Shown piece after piece: positions 26,345-35,200 of a DNA stretch of 64,000 nucleotides. The notes under the pieces are model-generated. The model was not told the DNA's origin and did no database searches. It saw only the letters and a list, made by a program, of their open reading frames with translations. Location of the stretch: assembly GCF_000426845.1 (NCBI RefSeq), contig NZ_AUGD01000024.1:1-64000 (forward strand), in the 5' to 3' direction. Position numbers and translations under genes: made by a program. Positions within the stretch are counted from its first letter, which is position 1; each line of letters opens with the position of its first letter. This stretch comes from Bradyrhizobium sp. in8p8 (lineage in GTDB: Bacteria > Pseudomonadota > Alphaproteobacteria > Rhizobiales > Xanthobacteraceae).

Positions 26345-27886
26345 ATGGACCAGGACGTCGCAGCGAAAGAGCAGCCCCGCTACATCAGGCTGAACGAGCG
26401 CGACAATGTCGCGATCGTGGTCAACGATTTCGGGCTTCCCGCCGGCTCGCGCTTTGCGTGCGGGCTGACGCTGCGCGCCTTCGTGCCGCAGGGGCACAAG
26501 GCTGCTTTGGTCGATATTGCGGAAGGCGCGCCGATCGTCCGCTATGGCGAAATCATCGGTTACGCGCTGTCGCCGATCCTGGCCGGCGAATGGGTCGATG
26601 AAGCGCGCATCCGCATGCCGGAGGCCCCTGCCCTCGACAAGCTCGAAATCTCGACCGCCGTCCCTGCGCCGCTGCCGCCGTTGGAAGGCTTCACCTTCGA
26701 GGGTTATCGCAATCCGGACGGCTCGGTCGGCACCAAGAACATCCTCGGCATCTCCTCCTCGGTGCAATGCGTCAAGGGCACGATGGAATATGCGGTCAAA
26801 CGCATCCGCGCCGAGCTGCTGCCGAAATACCCTGGCGTCGACGACGTCGTGCCGCTGACGCACGCCTATGGCTGCGGCGTCGCCATCGCTGCGCCTGACG
26901 CTGTGGTGCCGATCCGCACTTTGCAGAACCTCGCGCTGAATCCGAATTTCGGCGGCGAGATTCTGGTCGTCGGTCTCGGCTGCGAGAAGCTCGCCCCCGA
27001 ACGGCTGGTGCCCGAAGGTGTCAGCGATGCCATCGTGCGCATGCAGGACGAGGCCTTCGACGGCTTTGGCGCGATCGTCGAAGCGATCATGACCCAGGCC
27101 GAGGCGCGGCTGAAGGTGCTCAACGCCCGCAAGCGCGAGACCTGCCCCGCTTCCGATCTCGTCATCGGGCTGCAATGTGGCGGCAGCGACGCGTTTTCCG
27201 GCGTGACTGCAAACCCCGCCGTCGGCTTCGCCGCGGATCTCCTGGTGCGAGCCGGTGCCACCGTGATGTTCTCGGAAGTGACTGAGGTGCGAGACGCCAT
27301 CCAACTGCTCACGCGGCGCGCCATCAACGAGGACGTCGGCCGCGCACTGGTGCGCGAGATGGCCTGGTACGATTCCTACCTGGCCCGTGGCGGCGCCGAC
27401 CGCAGCGCCAACACCACGCCCGGCAACAAGAAGGGCGGCCTCGCCAACATCGTCGAAAAGTCATTGGGCTCGATCGTGAAGTCCGGATCATCCGCGATCG
27501 CCGGCGTGCTCTCGCCCGGCGAGAAGGCAACGCAGAAGGGCATGCTGTTTGCGGCAACGCCTGCCTCCGACTTCATCTGCGGCACGCTCCAACTCGCCTC
27601 CGGCATGACGCTGCAGGTGTTCACCACGGGCCGCGGCACGCCTTATGGGCTTGCGGCCGCGCCCGTGATCAAGGTGGCAACCCGCAGTGAGCTCGCCCGC
27701 CGCTGGAAGGACCTGATCGACTTTGACGCCGGCAGCATTGCCACCGGCGAGAAGACCATCGAGGAATGCGGCTGGGACCTGTTCCGCCTGATCCTCGATG
27801 TCGCCTCCGGCCGCACCAAGCCGTGGTCGGATCGCTGGGGCATCCACAACGATCTCACGCTGTTCAATCCGGCGCCGGTGACCTGA
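26345..27886 (+). CDS. garD: Galactarate dehydratase (GarD, UxaA family)
   Basis: The 513-residue protein has an N-terminal SAF-like domain (about 15-95) and a catalytic domain with GYRNPDGSVGTKNILGI, THAYGCGVA, LQCGGSDAFSGVTANPA and FSEVTEVRDA. The C-terminus WGIHNDLTLFNPAPVT is characteristic of GarD. It dehydrates galactarate to 5-keto-4-deoxy-D-glucarate using a divalent metal. ATG 26345 is used rather than a TTG five codons earlier; neither has a strong ribosome site. It follows the aldehyde dehydrogenase gene by 186 bp, with a hairpin in between that may reduce read-through. Confidence 0.85.
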   Translation: MDQDVAAKEQPRYIRLNERDNVAIVVNDFGLPAGSRFACGLTLRAFVPQGHKAALVDIAEGAPIVRYGEIIGYALSPILAGEWVDEARIRMPEAPALDKLEISTAVPAPLPPLEGFTFEGYRNPDGSVGTKNILGISSSVQCVKGTMEYAVKRIRAELLPKYPGVDDVVPLTHAYGCGVAIAAPDAVVPIRTLQNLALNPNFGGEILVVGLGCEKLAPERLVPEGVSDAIVRMQDEAFDGFGAIVEAIMTQAEARLKVLNARKRETCPASDLVIGLQCGGSDAFSGVTANPAVGFAADLLVRAGATVMFSEVTEVRDAIQLLTRRAINEDVGRALVREMAWYDSYLARGGADRSANTTPGNKKGGLANIVEKSLGSIVKSGSSAIAGVLSPGEKATQKGMLFAATPASDFICGTLQLASGMTLQVFTTGRGTPYGLAAAPVIKVATRSELARRWKDLIDFDAGSIATGEKTIEECGWDLFRLILDVASGRTKPWSDRWGIHNDLTLFNPAPVT

Positions 27887-27964
27887 GTCTTCGCGAAACC
27901 GTCCGGAAACATTGACGCGGAGAACTTCGTCATCGTTTCGTCCGGTCCCATCACGCAATCAAAT

Positions 27965-28008
27965 AGGTTCGCTCACGGACACAGGAATGTTCGCGCACGA
28001 GCGAACCT
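27965..28008. repeat. Inverted/direct repeat, possible operator
   Basis: AGGTTCGCTC (27965-27974) and GAGCGAACCT (27999-28008) are exact inverted repeats. Within them GTTCGCTCACGG and GTTCGCGCACGA also repeat directly 22 bp apart, i.e. two helical turns. The element lies 55-100 bp before the small secreted protein gene and could bind a dimeric regulator. Confidence 0.5.
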
Positions 28009-28063
28009 GTTCCGGCATCGAGGCGACCAAACCTCCGATTGACATTGTCCACGGAGATTTCCA

Positions 28064-28333
28064 ATGCGTGTTCTCTCGATGATTGCCGTCGCCGGCGCCA
28101 TGATTGCGAGCTCGGCCGGCGCCTTCGCGACCGAGCTTCCCTCTTACGAAGTGACCTCGTTTCCGATCACGGCGACCCAGGTGCAGGTGCTCGGCGGCGC
28201 CGGCGTGGAGGAGCAGTCGGCAAGTCCCACGATGATCGTCGCCGGCATGCCTGCCTCTCCAGCGCAGGTCGCGGTGCTGTCGCCGCGCGCGAAGCGGCTT
28301 GCGAGCGCAGGTTCTGACAGCAAGGCTCGCTGA
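28064..28333 (+). CDS. Small secreted protein of unknown function
   Basis: The 89-residue protein starts MRVLSMIAVAGAMIASSAGAFA, a clear signal peptide with a likely AxA cleavage, and has CGGAG 8 bases before the ATG. The mature part is about 65 residues with no cysteines (LPSYEVTSFPITATQVQVLG then Ser/Ala/Pro-rich). A palindromic element stands upstream. No family is recognised. Confidence 0.7.
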   Translation: MRVLSMIAVAGAMIASSAGAFATELPSYEVTSFPITATQVQVLGGAGVEEQSASPTMIVAGMPASPAQVAVLSPRAKRLASAGSDSKAR

Positions 28334-28533
28334 GCCTCGTCCTCTCGGTCCGGGTTAGGCCCTCCGCGCCACTCGGACCGACGCACGTCTACACCATGCT
28401 GGCCGGCGTCAAGCTGCACACGCGGACGGCCGTCGACACCGTGCTTCCCTGCCCTGCGGCGCCTGTTCGTTTTCGACGATACAAACTCATCGCCCAGGGT
28501 TTGGATCTGATGAGGGACCGCGAAAGGTGTCGT

Positions 28534-29130
28534 TTACTGCTTGGGCGCCGGCGCCATCATCGCGCCGCCCTTCTTGGGCGCGGGGGACGGTTGCTTTGCA
28601 GCCGCCGCCTGCGCCGGAAGATATTTTGCGACGATGGCAGGATCCACCTGCGCGATGTAGGCATCCGGCAGGCGCGTCCAGGTCTCGTCCTTGCCGAGCA
28701 GCGAAATGCCGAGATAGCCGCGCAGGGTCAGGGTCTGGCCGTCGGGGCTGACCTTCATGTTGGCCTTCCAGATCTGGCCGTCGCGCGGATTGAGCACGTT
28801 GCCGCCTTCGTACTTCAATCCTTCACGCTTCATGTTGCGGACGAAGGAGATGCCCAGCACTGGCGCATTCTTGCGATCGTCGGTGCACTTGGAGCAGACC
28901 TCGTTCGGATCGTCGGTTGGCCGCGGGAAGGTCTTCGCGATCACGCCTTCGAAGACGCCGTTACGGTCGACGAAGAGGAACCATCCGACAGTCTTGCCGT
29001 CTTCGACCTTCTGCCACAGGCCCGCCGCGGTGGGCTCGGCCGTCTGCGCTGCGGACGGTGTCACCGCCGCGAGCGGAAATGCGAGCGCGAGGAAGGAGAG
29101 CAGCCGAAAGCTGAAAACGAGTGTCCGCAT
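28534..29130 (-). CDS. DUF2147 exported protein
   Basis: The domain runs from GLWQKVEDGKTVGWFLF through the cysteine pair VCSKCTDDRKNAPVLGISFVRNM, then GGNVLNPRDGQIWKANMKVSPDGQTLTLRGYLGISLLGKDETWTR, which is the DUF2147 pattern. A signal peptide (MRTLVFSFRLLSFLALAFPLAA) marks the start at 29130, with AAGG 8-9 bases ahead. The open frame continues upstream only because it reads into a 16-bp tandem repeat. The C-terminus is Ala/Pro/Lys-rich. Function is unknown; some relatives are linked to envelope stress. Confidence 0.82.
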   Translation of the reverse strand: MRTLVFSFRLLSFLALAFPLAAVTPSAAQTAEPTAAGLWQKVEDGKTVGWFLFVDRNGVFEGVIAKTFPRPTDDPNEVCSKCTDDRKNAPVLGISFVRNMKREGLKYEGGNVLNPRDGQIWKANMKVSPDGQTLTLRGYLGISLLGKDETWTRLPDAYIAQVDPAIVAKYLPAQAAAAKQPSPAPKKGGAMMAPAPKQ

Positions 29131-29139
29131 TGTCATCAC

Positions 29140-29235
29140 CTTGCTGAGCCAATCACCTTGCCGGGCCAAGACTTCGCAGAGCCAAGACTTTGCTGAGCCA
29201 AGACTTTGCCGAGCCAAAAAGCTGGCCGAGCCTAC
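29140..29235. repeat. Minisatellite, six units of 16 bp
   Basis: Six consecutive 16-base units with consensus CTTTGCYGAGCCAAGA fill 29140-29235. The middle four are nearly identical and the outer two diverged. The array directly precedes the DUF2147 start, covering its probable leader and promoter. The unit length is not a multiple of three, so the repeat is not selected as protein. Confidence 0.85.
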
Positions 29236-29319
29236 AATTGGAATGGCCGCAGACTACGGCGATTTCGCGAACGGTTCCAGCACCAGAAACATGGGGCATC
29301 GCCGCCCCGGTCCGTTCCG

Positions 29320-30348
29320 TCAGTTGACACCAAGCTTCTTTTGGAGGCTGGAGGACGACGTCGTGTATTGGAACACGAGCCGCTTCTCCGGATAGACGTA
29401 GCGATGGGCTTTTTGCGACATCAGCGCGCCCTCGTGGAAGCCGCACAGGATCAACTTGATCTTGCCGGGGTAGGTATTGATGTCGCCGATCGCGAAGATG
29501 CCTGGCACGTTGGTCTCGAAGGCGGATGTTTCGACCGGCACCAGATTGTTCTCCAGCGCAATGCCCCAGTTCGCGACCGGGCCGAGCTTCATGGTCAGCC
29601 CGAAGAACGGCAGCATGGTATCGCAGGCAATCTCGGTGATGCTGTTGTCGTTCCCCTTGACGGTCGCGCCGGTGAGCTTGCCGTCAGCGCCCGAGAGCGC
29701 GGTGACCTGGCCGAGCCGCAGATCCATCTTTCCGCCGGCGACCAGCGCTCGCATCTGCTCGACGCTGTGGGGTGCGGCGCGAAACTCGTCGCGACGATGC
29801 AGCAGCGTGATGCGCTTGGCAATCGGATGCAGATTGAGGGTCCAGTCCAGCGCGGAATCGCCACCGCCGACGATCAGCACGTTCTTGTCGCGGAACGTCT
29901 CCATCTTGCGCACCGCGTAGTGCACCGACGTGCCCTCATAGGCCTCGATGCCCGGCACCGGCGGACGCTTGGGCTGGAAGGAGCCGCCGCCGGCCGCGAT
30001 CACCACGACCTTGCATTCGAACACCTTGCCGGCATCGGTGGTGCAGCGGAACGCAGGATCGCCGATCTTCTCCACGGTCTCGACCATCTCGCCGAGATGG
30101 AAGGTCGGGTGAAACGGCTTGATCTGCTCCATCAGCGCGTCGGTGAGGCCCTGGCCCGAAACCTGCGGAATGCCGGGGATGTCGTAGATCGGCTTTTCCG
30201 GATAGAGCTCGGCACACTGGCCGCCGACCTTGTCGAGGATGTCGACGAAATGCGCCTTCATGTCGAGAAGGCCGAGCTCGAAGGCGGCGAACAGACCGCA
30301 GGGGCCGGCACCAATAATCAGCACATCGGTTTTGATCGCGTCGCTCAT
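29320..30348 (-). CDS. Ferredoxin-NADP+ reductase, thioredoxin-reductase-like type
   Basis: The 342-residue flavoprotein has two nucleotide sites, GAGPCGLFAAFELG (FAD) and VLIVGGGDSALDWTLNL (NADPH), and ends with FAIGDINTYPGKIKLILCGFHEGALM. It lacks the CxxC redox pair of thioredoxin reductases, and the C-terminal extension (FQYTTSSSSLQKKLGVN) is typical of the type-2 FNR of Bacillus YumC and rhizobia. It passes electrons between NADPH and ferredoxin; a 2Fe-2S ferredoxin gene lies 0.7 kb away. Confidence 0.92.
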   Translation of the reverse strand: MSDAIKTDVLIIGAGPCGLFAAFELGLLDMKAHFVDILDKVGGQCAELYPEKPIYDIPGIPQVSGQGLTDALMEQIKPFHPTFHLGEMVETVEKIGDPAFRCTTDAGKVFECKVVVIAAGGGSFQPKRPPVPGIEAYEGTSVHYAVRKMETFRDKNVLIVGGGDSALDWTLNLHPIAKRITLLHRRDEFRAAPHSVEQMRALVAGGKMDLRLGQVTALSGADGKLTGATVKGNDNSITEIACDTMLPFFGLTMKLGPVANWGIALENNLVPVETSAFETNVPGIFAIGDINTYPGKIKLILCGFHEGALMSQKAHRYVYPEKRLVFQYTTSSSSLQKKLGVN

Positions 30349-30506
30349 GTCGTCTCTTTGTCTGTCGTTATCGGTTGGACGGCGCCCGCCGGGCAGAGGT
30401 GACCCTGCCTGTCTAGCCAACGGGGGTGGATCAGGGAAGGCATAAAAGCGGGAGCGCCCCGCAGCCACCCCCACTTGCCGGCGCAGGATAACTGAGCTGT
30501 AACGGG

Positions 30507-30998
30507 ATGCGATATGACGGAGATCAATCGGTGAACGCACCAAGCCGCCTCGATACGACGCCGCGCCTGGAGGACTATCCCTACCGCCTCAGCGACAACG
30601 TCCGCTTCGGCGATCTCGATCCCAACCAGCACGTCAACAACGCGGTCTACGCAACCTATTTCGAGACCGGGCGCGTCACGCTGATGAAGCTCCCTGAATA
30701 CGGCCTGACCCCGCCGGGCCTCGCGTGGATCATGGTGCGCCTCGACATCCATTTCCGCGCCGAGCTGCATTGGCCCAACACGATCGAGCTTGGCCTCGGC
30801 GTGGTGAAGCTCGGAAGGACATCAGTCACCTTCGAGCAGGTCGTGTTCTCGGAAGGAAAATGCATCGCATCGGCGACATCGGTCGGCGTCATGATCGACG
30901 AAGCGACGCGGCGGCCGACGCCGCTGACGGCAGAGGTGATCGAGAAGCTCAGACCGTGGCACAAGCGCGGCATCGAGGTCGCGCCGCCGAGCATCTAG
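30507..30998 (+). CDS. Acyl-CoA thioesterase, 4-hydroxybenzoyl-CoA thioesterase-like hotdog protein
   Basis: The 163-residue hotdog-fold protein carries the catalytic region RFGDLDPNQHVNNAVYATYFETGR, in which the Asp is the nucleophile/base of this family, and a downstream LDIHFRAELHWPNTIELGLGVVKLGRTSVTFEQVVF sheet. It hydrolyses acyl-CoA esters; chain specificity is not readable. The start is ATG 30507, with GTG 30531 as the alternative. It is divergent from the FNR gene and converges with the ferredoxin gene 15 bp away. Confidence 0.87.
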   Translation: MRYDGDQSVNAPSRLDTTPRLEDYPYRLSDNVRFGDLDPNQHVNNAVYATYFETGRVTLMKLPEYGLTPPGLAWIMVRLDIHFRAELHWPNTIELGLGVVKLGRTSVTFEQVVFSEGKCIASATSVGVMIDEATRRPTPLTAEVIEKLRPWHKRGIEVAPPSI

Positions 30999-31013
30999 CG
31001 CAAATAGGGACGA

Positions 31014-31334
31014 TCAGGCCTGCCGTTCCGGCGTCGCGACCACGAGCCCGTCGAGTTCGTCGGAGACCTTGATCTGGCAGGACAGGCGAGAATTCGGACG
31101 CACGTCGAAGCCGAAATCGAGCATGTCCTCTTCCATCGGCGTGGGGCTGCCGACCTTCTCGCGCCAGGCTTCGTCGACATACACATGGCAGGTCGCGCAG
31201 GCACAGGCGCCGCCGCATTCGGCCTCGATGCCGGGAATGCTGTTGCGGATCGCGGCTTCCATCACGGTTGCGCCGTTCTCGATTTCCACCGTGCGGGTTT
31301 CGCCCTTGTGGTCGACAAAGTGAATCTTGGCCAT
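31014..31334 (-). CDS. 2Fe-2S ferredoxin, adrenodoxin/vertebrate type
   Basis: This 106-residue ferredoxin has the cluster ligands in C-x5-C-x2-C (ECGGACACATCHVYV) and the fourth Cys in SRLSCQIKVSDELDGLVV, the ISC-type adrenodoxin arrangement. ATG 31334 is the start of the domain; the longer frame is unsupported. It may be the partner of the FNR encoded at 29320-30348, but it is a separate transcript. Confidence 0.93.
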   Translation of the reverse strand: MAKIHFVDHKGETRTVEIENGATVMEAAIRNSIPGIEAECGGACACATCHVYVDEAWREKVGSPTPMEEDMLDFGFDVRPNSRLSCQIKVSDELDGLVVATPERQA

Positions 31335-31433
31335 GTGTGCTCGTGCTGCAGCGGTACTGGGAATGAAGGAGGGTCCGGCTGTCCTATAACGGGTCGATAA
31401 GCCCGGCGCCATAGCGTTTTGATCCGAAATCAA

Positions 31434-31448
31434 TCCCGCTTTGCGGGA
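31434..31448. terminator. Small hairpin between Hpt and ferredoxin genes
   Basis: TCCCGC and GCGGGA pair over a TTT loop. On the minus strand it follows the Hpt gene and is trailed by ATTGATTT, so it may be a weak terminator. Confidence 0.4.
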
Positions 31449-31498
31449 AGAACCCCCGTCAAAACAAAAGACTAGAACCCGGCGCTGACCGTATCGGC

Positions 31499-31933
31499 TT
31501 ACGGCTTCAGGATCGCCTCGATGGCGGCGCGAGCCTCCGTCACCGCCTCTTTCAGGGCGGCGAGGGCATGGGGCCGCCCGTGCCCGGTGCGGACCGCGGT
31601 CTCCAGGCTGGCTGCGGCATCGGCCACCGCGAAGGCGCCGATCCCTCGCGCCGAACCCTTCAGCTTGTGCGCGAGCGCGCCGGTCTCGGCCGGCACCGAC
31701 GTCATCGCCGCGAGCAGACGAACCGCCTGCTCGGCGAACATCGCCAGCACTTCCTGTTCCAGCTCGGTGTCCCCGAGCGTCATCCGGGAGAGGTGATCGA
31801 GGTCAAGCGGGCTTTCGATCGGTGCAAGCGGGGGCGACGGCATCCAATCCATCCGTTGCAGTTCAGGAGTCATCGCGGGCCCCGGCGTTGCGCACCCGCC
31901 GGTCCGGCGGTCAGGTTCCCCTGACCCAAGCAT
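31499..31933 (-). CDS. Histidine phosphotransfer (Hpt) domain protein
   Basis: A single Hpt domain of about 95 residues carries the phosphorylated His in LAHKLKGSARGIGAFAVADAA. It would relay phosphate between a hybrid kinase and a response regulator. The start is uncertain: ATG 31933 gives 144 residues and ATG 31873 gives 124; neither has a clear ribosome site. The nearest hybrid kinase in the window is 20 kb away and no partner is adjacent. Confidence 0.85.
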   Translation of the reverse strand: MLGSGEPDRRTGGCATPGPAMTPELQRMDWMPSPPLAPIESPLDLDHLSRMTLGDTELEQEVLAMFAEQAVRLLAAMTSVPAETGALAHKLKGSARGIGAFAVADAAASLETAVRTGHGRPHALAALKEAVTEARAAIEAILKP

Positions 31934-32264
31934 GAAAATGGTTAATGAAGTGTTTGGGCTGCTTGACGCACATCCGCCCGGTTATTGACGAAAAGTTGCC
32001 GCAATCAATCGAGTTCGGTGGAGAATTTCATTTATTGCTAAGGCGTTACGCAGCGCTCCTGTTAACGATGATTAAGATTGTCTTAATCGCAGGCATTTCA
32101 TTCGCAACGCTCTGCCAATAGGATGTTGCGGAAATTGGCGGACAAGCCGTCCGGGTGGGGACGGCTCGGAGATCCGCGTAAGCGGCATGATCCGGTCTGT
32201 GGGCTTGCGCGGCGCGCAGGGCTCGCGGGGGGACGCGTACAAGTAACGAGGGCTCGGACTGAAC
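31934..32264. promoter_or_regulatory. Divergent control region upstream of the giant coiled-coil gene
   Basis: This 331-bp gap is AT-rich from about 31935 to 32110 compared with the flanking genes, as expected for promoters of the divergent Hpt and coiled-coil genes. I find no sigma-54 site, repeat or RNA gene. Confidence 0.45.
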
Positions 32265-35200
32265 ATGGCGAACACTCCGAAAAAGGTCAAAGACCCCACA
32301 GAAGTTGCGCTTTCTGCGATCCAGGAAGCCCTGAACATCAGTGACACGGCTGCCGATACCAGCCGCAACGCCACCATGCGCAACGAAGCGGCGCCTGCTG
32401 TACCGCCCGTGCCTCCGGTTTTCGATGAACCGAGCTTCGAGCCGCGACCGGCCGCCAACGAGCGGTCGACCGTGTTCGATGCAGTCGAGGAGCCGCTCTC
32501 ATCGCGCCGCCCCGCGAATGACGACCGCGAGACCATCGGCCAGCTGCTCCAGGCGCTTCAGAAGGGCCGTCCTGCCCGCAGTGTCTACACCTTCGCCACC
32601 ATCTTCGCCGGCGTCTGGCTCGCCGCCTGCGCCGCGCTGACCATCGGCTTCCTGCCGTCGATCCAGACCGCCATGGGCCAGAGCGGCGGGGTCCTCGTCA
32701 TTGCCGGCCTGATTGCGATGGTGCTCGCGCCGATCATGCTGTTCTACTTCCTCGCCAGCCTCGTCTGGCGCGGACAGGAAATGCGCATGATCGCGCAGGC
32801 GATGGCGCAGGTCGCGATCCGCTTCTCCGAGCCGGAAGGCTCGGCCTCCGATTCCATGGTCACCGTCGGCCAGGCCATCCGCCGCGAGGTCGCCGCGATG
32901 GGTGACGGCATCGAGCGCGCGATTGCGCGCGCAGGCGAGCTCGAGACGCTGGTTGCCAACGAGGTCGCCGCGCTCGAACGCGCCTATTCCGACAACGAGG
33001 TGCGCATTCGCGCCCTGCTTCAGGACATCGCCCATCAGCGCGACAACCTGGTCGGCCAGGCCGAGCAGGTCCGCAGCGCCATCTCCGGCGTCCAGATCGA
33101 CCTGCGCCACGACATCGCGCTAATCTCGGACGCGATCGCCTCGCGCGTCGACGAGGTCGCCAAGTCCATCACCGGCGCACTGGAAGAGCGCGGTGCCCAC
33201 ATCACGCAGGCGCTGAGCAATGCCGGCGACAACATGATCCTGGCTCTCGGCGAACGCGGCGGCGACCTGCTCGACCGCCTGGAGGAAGCCAGCAACGAGA
33301 CCACGCGCGCCGTACTCGATGCGAGCGAGCGGCTGACCACCAGCCTCAACTTCAAAACCGGTCACGTCCACGACGAGTTCGTCGATCTCGCCGACCGCGT
33401 CCATGAGATGCTGAACGAGCGCATCGACCGCATCACCGGCGAATTCGAGCAGCGTTCCGCCGCTATCGTCGACGGCATCTCCGAGCGCACCGAGCAGGTG
33501 CACGATTCCCTGAAGAACTCGTCGGACTCGCTGCTGCTGGAGCTCGAGCTGCGTTCCAACGACATCTCGGCCAAGATCGACGATGCCGGCAACCGCCTCG
33601 CCGGCCAGATCATGACGAGCGGCGACAAGGCCAGCGAAGCGCTCGACGCCACCGTCAACGCTCTGGTCGCCAAGGTCGTCAGCCAGACAGAGACAGCCCA
33701 CGATTCGCTGTCGCTGCAGATGAGTGCCTTTGACGAGCTGGTGCGGAACCAGGGCACCGAGCTGGTCGAGAAGTTCGCCCGCGACTCCGGCACGCTGGGC
33801 GCGCTGATCACGCGCCACATCTCCGAGTTCGACCGCACCGTGAAGACCTTCGGCGGCGAGATCGTCGAGCGCATGGGCCAGCGCACGCAGGACATCGCCG
33901 AGACGCTCAAGACCTATGTCGACAATTTCGACAGCCGCTTCACCTCCAACGGCGGCGAGATAACCGCGGTGCTCGACCAGCGCCTCGTGCAGTTCGAGAC
34001 CACGATCGGCGAACGCGTCAGCAACCTCGACGCCTCGCTGAACGGCAAGATCGCCAGCCTCGACGGCACGATCGAAGGCCACATCAGGACCTTCGACGAG
34101 CAACTCGTCGGCCGCGTCGCCGCGATCGAGCACTCGTTCGACACCCGCGCGAAGTCCATGACCGAAACCATCGACGGGCGCATCAACACTCTGGCGACAT
34201 CGTTGACCGACGGTGCCGCACAGGCGATCCAGTCGATCGACTCCCGCCTGACCCACCTGACGACGACGCTCACCGGCGGCGCATCGCAGGCCATCGAAAC
34301 CATCGATGCGCGCCTCAACCTCCTCACGAGCTCGCTCACCGACGGTGCGTCGCAGACCATCCAGTCGATCGATACCCGCCTGACGCATCTCACGACGACG
34401 CTCACCGGCGGCGCGACCCAGGCGCTCGAATCGATCGACTCCCGCCTCACCTACCTGACCACCGCGGTCACGAACGGCGCCTCGCAGGCCGTACAGTCGA
34501 TCGACACGCGTCTGACCCTCCTCACCTCGACCCTCACCGACGGCACCGCGCAGGCGATCGAGGCGGTCGACCGCCGCATCACCGGCGTCACCGAGATCAT
34601 CGACGGCCGCAGCATGCATCTGACCGACACGGTCACCGCGCGCTTCCAGGAGATCCAGCAGGCCATCGAGACCAAGGTCGGCTCGGTCGCCAGCGACATC
34701 GACGTGCGCGTGGCGCAGTTCGAGGACCTGCTCGGCTCGCGCGTCGAGGCCGTCGCCGGCCGCATCGAGAGCAGCGGACGCCAGGCCAGCGAGGACATGA
34801 TGTCCCGCGCCGAGATGATCTCGACCGCGATCCGCTCGCATGTCGAGGACGCCGAGCGCTCGCTCACCAACCTCGTCGTCAACACCAGCGAGACGATCCA
34901 GACCGGCGCGCGCACCGCCCAGCAGTCGCTGCTGACAGTCTCCTCCGACGTCAACGCCCAGCTCAAGATGACCTCGGCCGAGGTCGAGCAGGCGCTGACT
35001 GCGGTGGGCACAGGCGCGGCGAACTCGATCCTGACCAGCGCCCGCGAAGCGCAGTCGACGCTGGTCGCGGCATCGGGCGAGGCCTCCAGCCAGATCAAGG
35101 GACTCGCGGCCGACGTCGAACGCACGCTGTCGGCGGCTGGCTCCGCCACCGCGGCCTCGATCCTGGCCGGCGCCCGCGAGGTGCAGACCACCCTCGTCAC

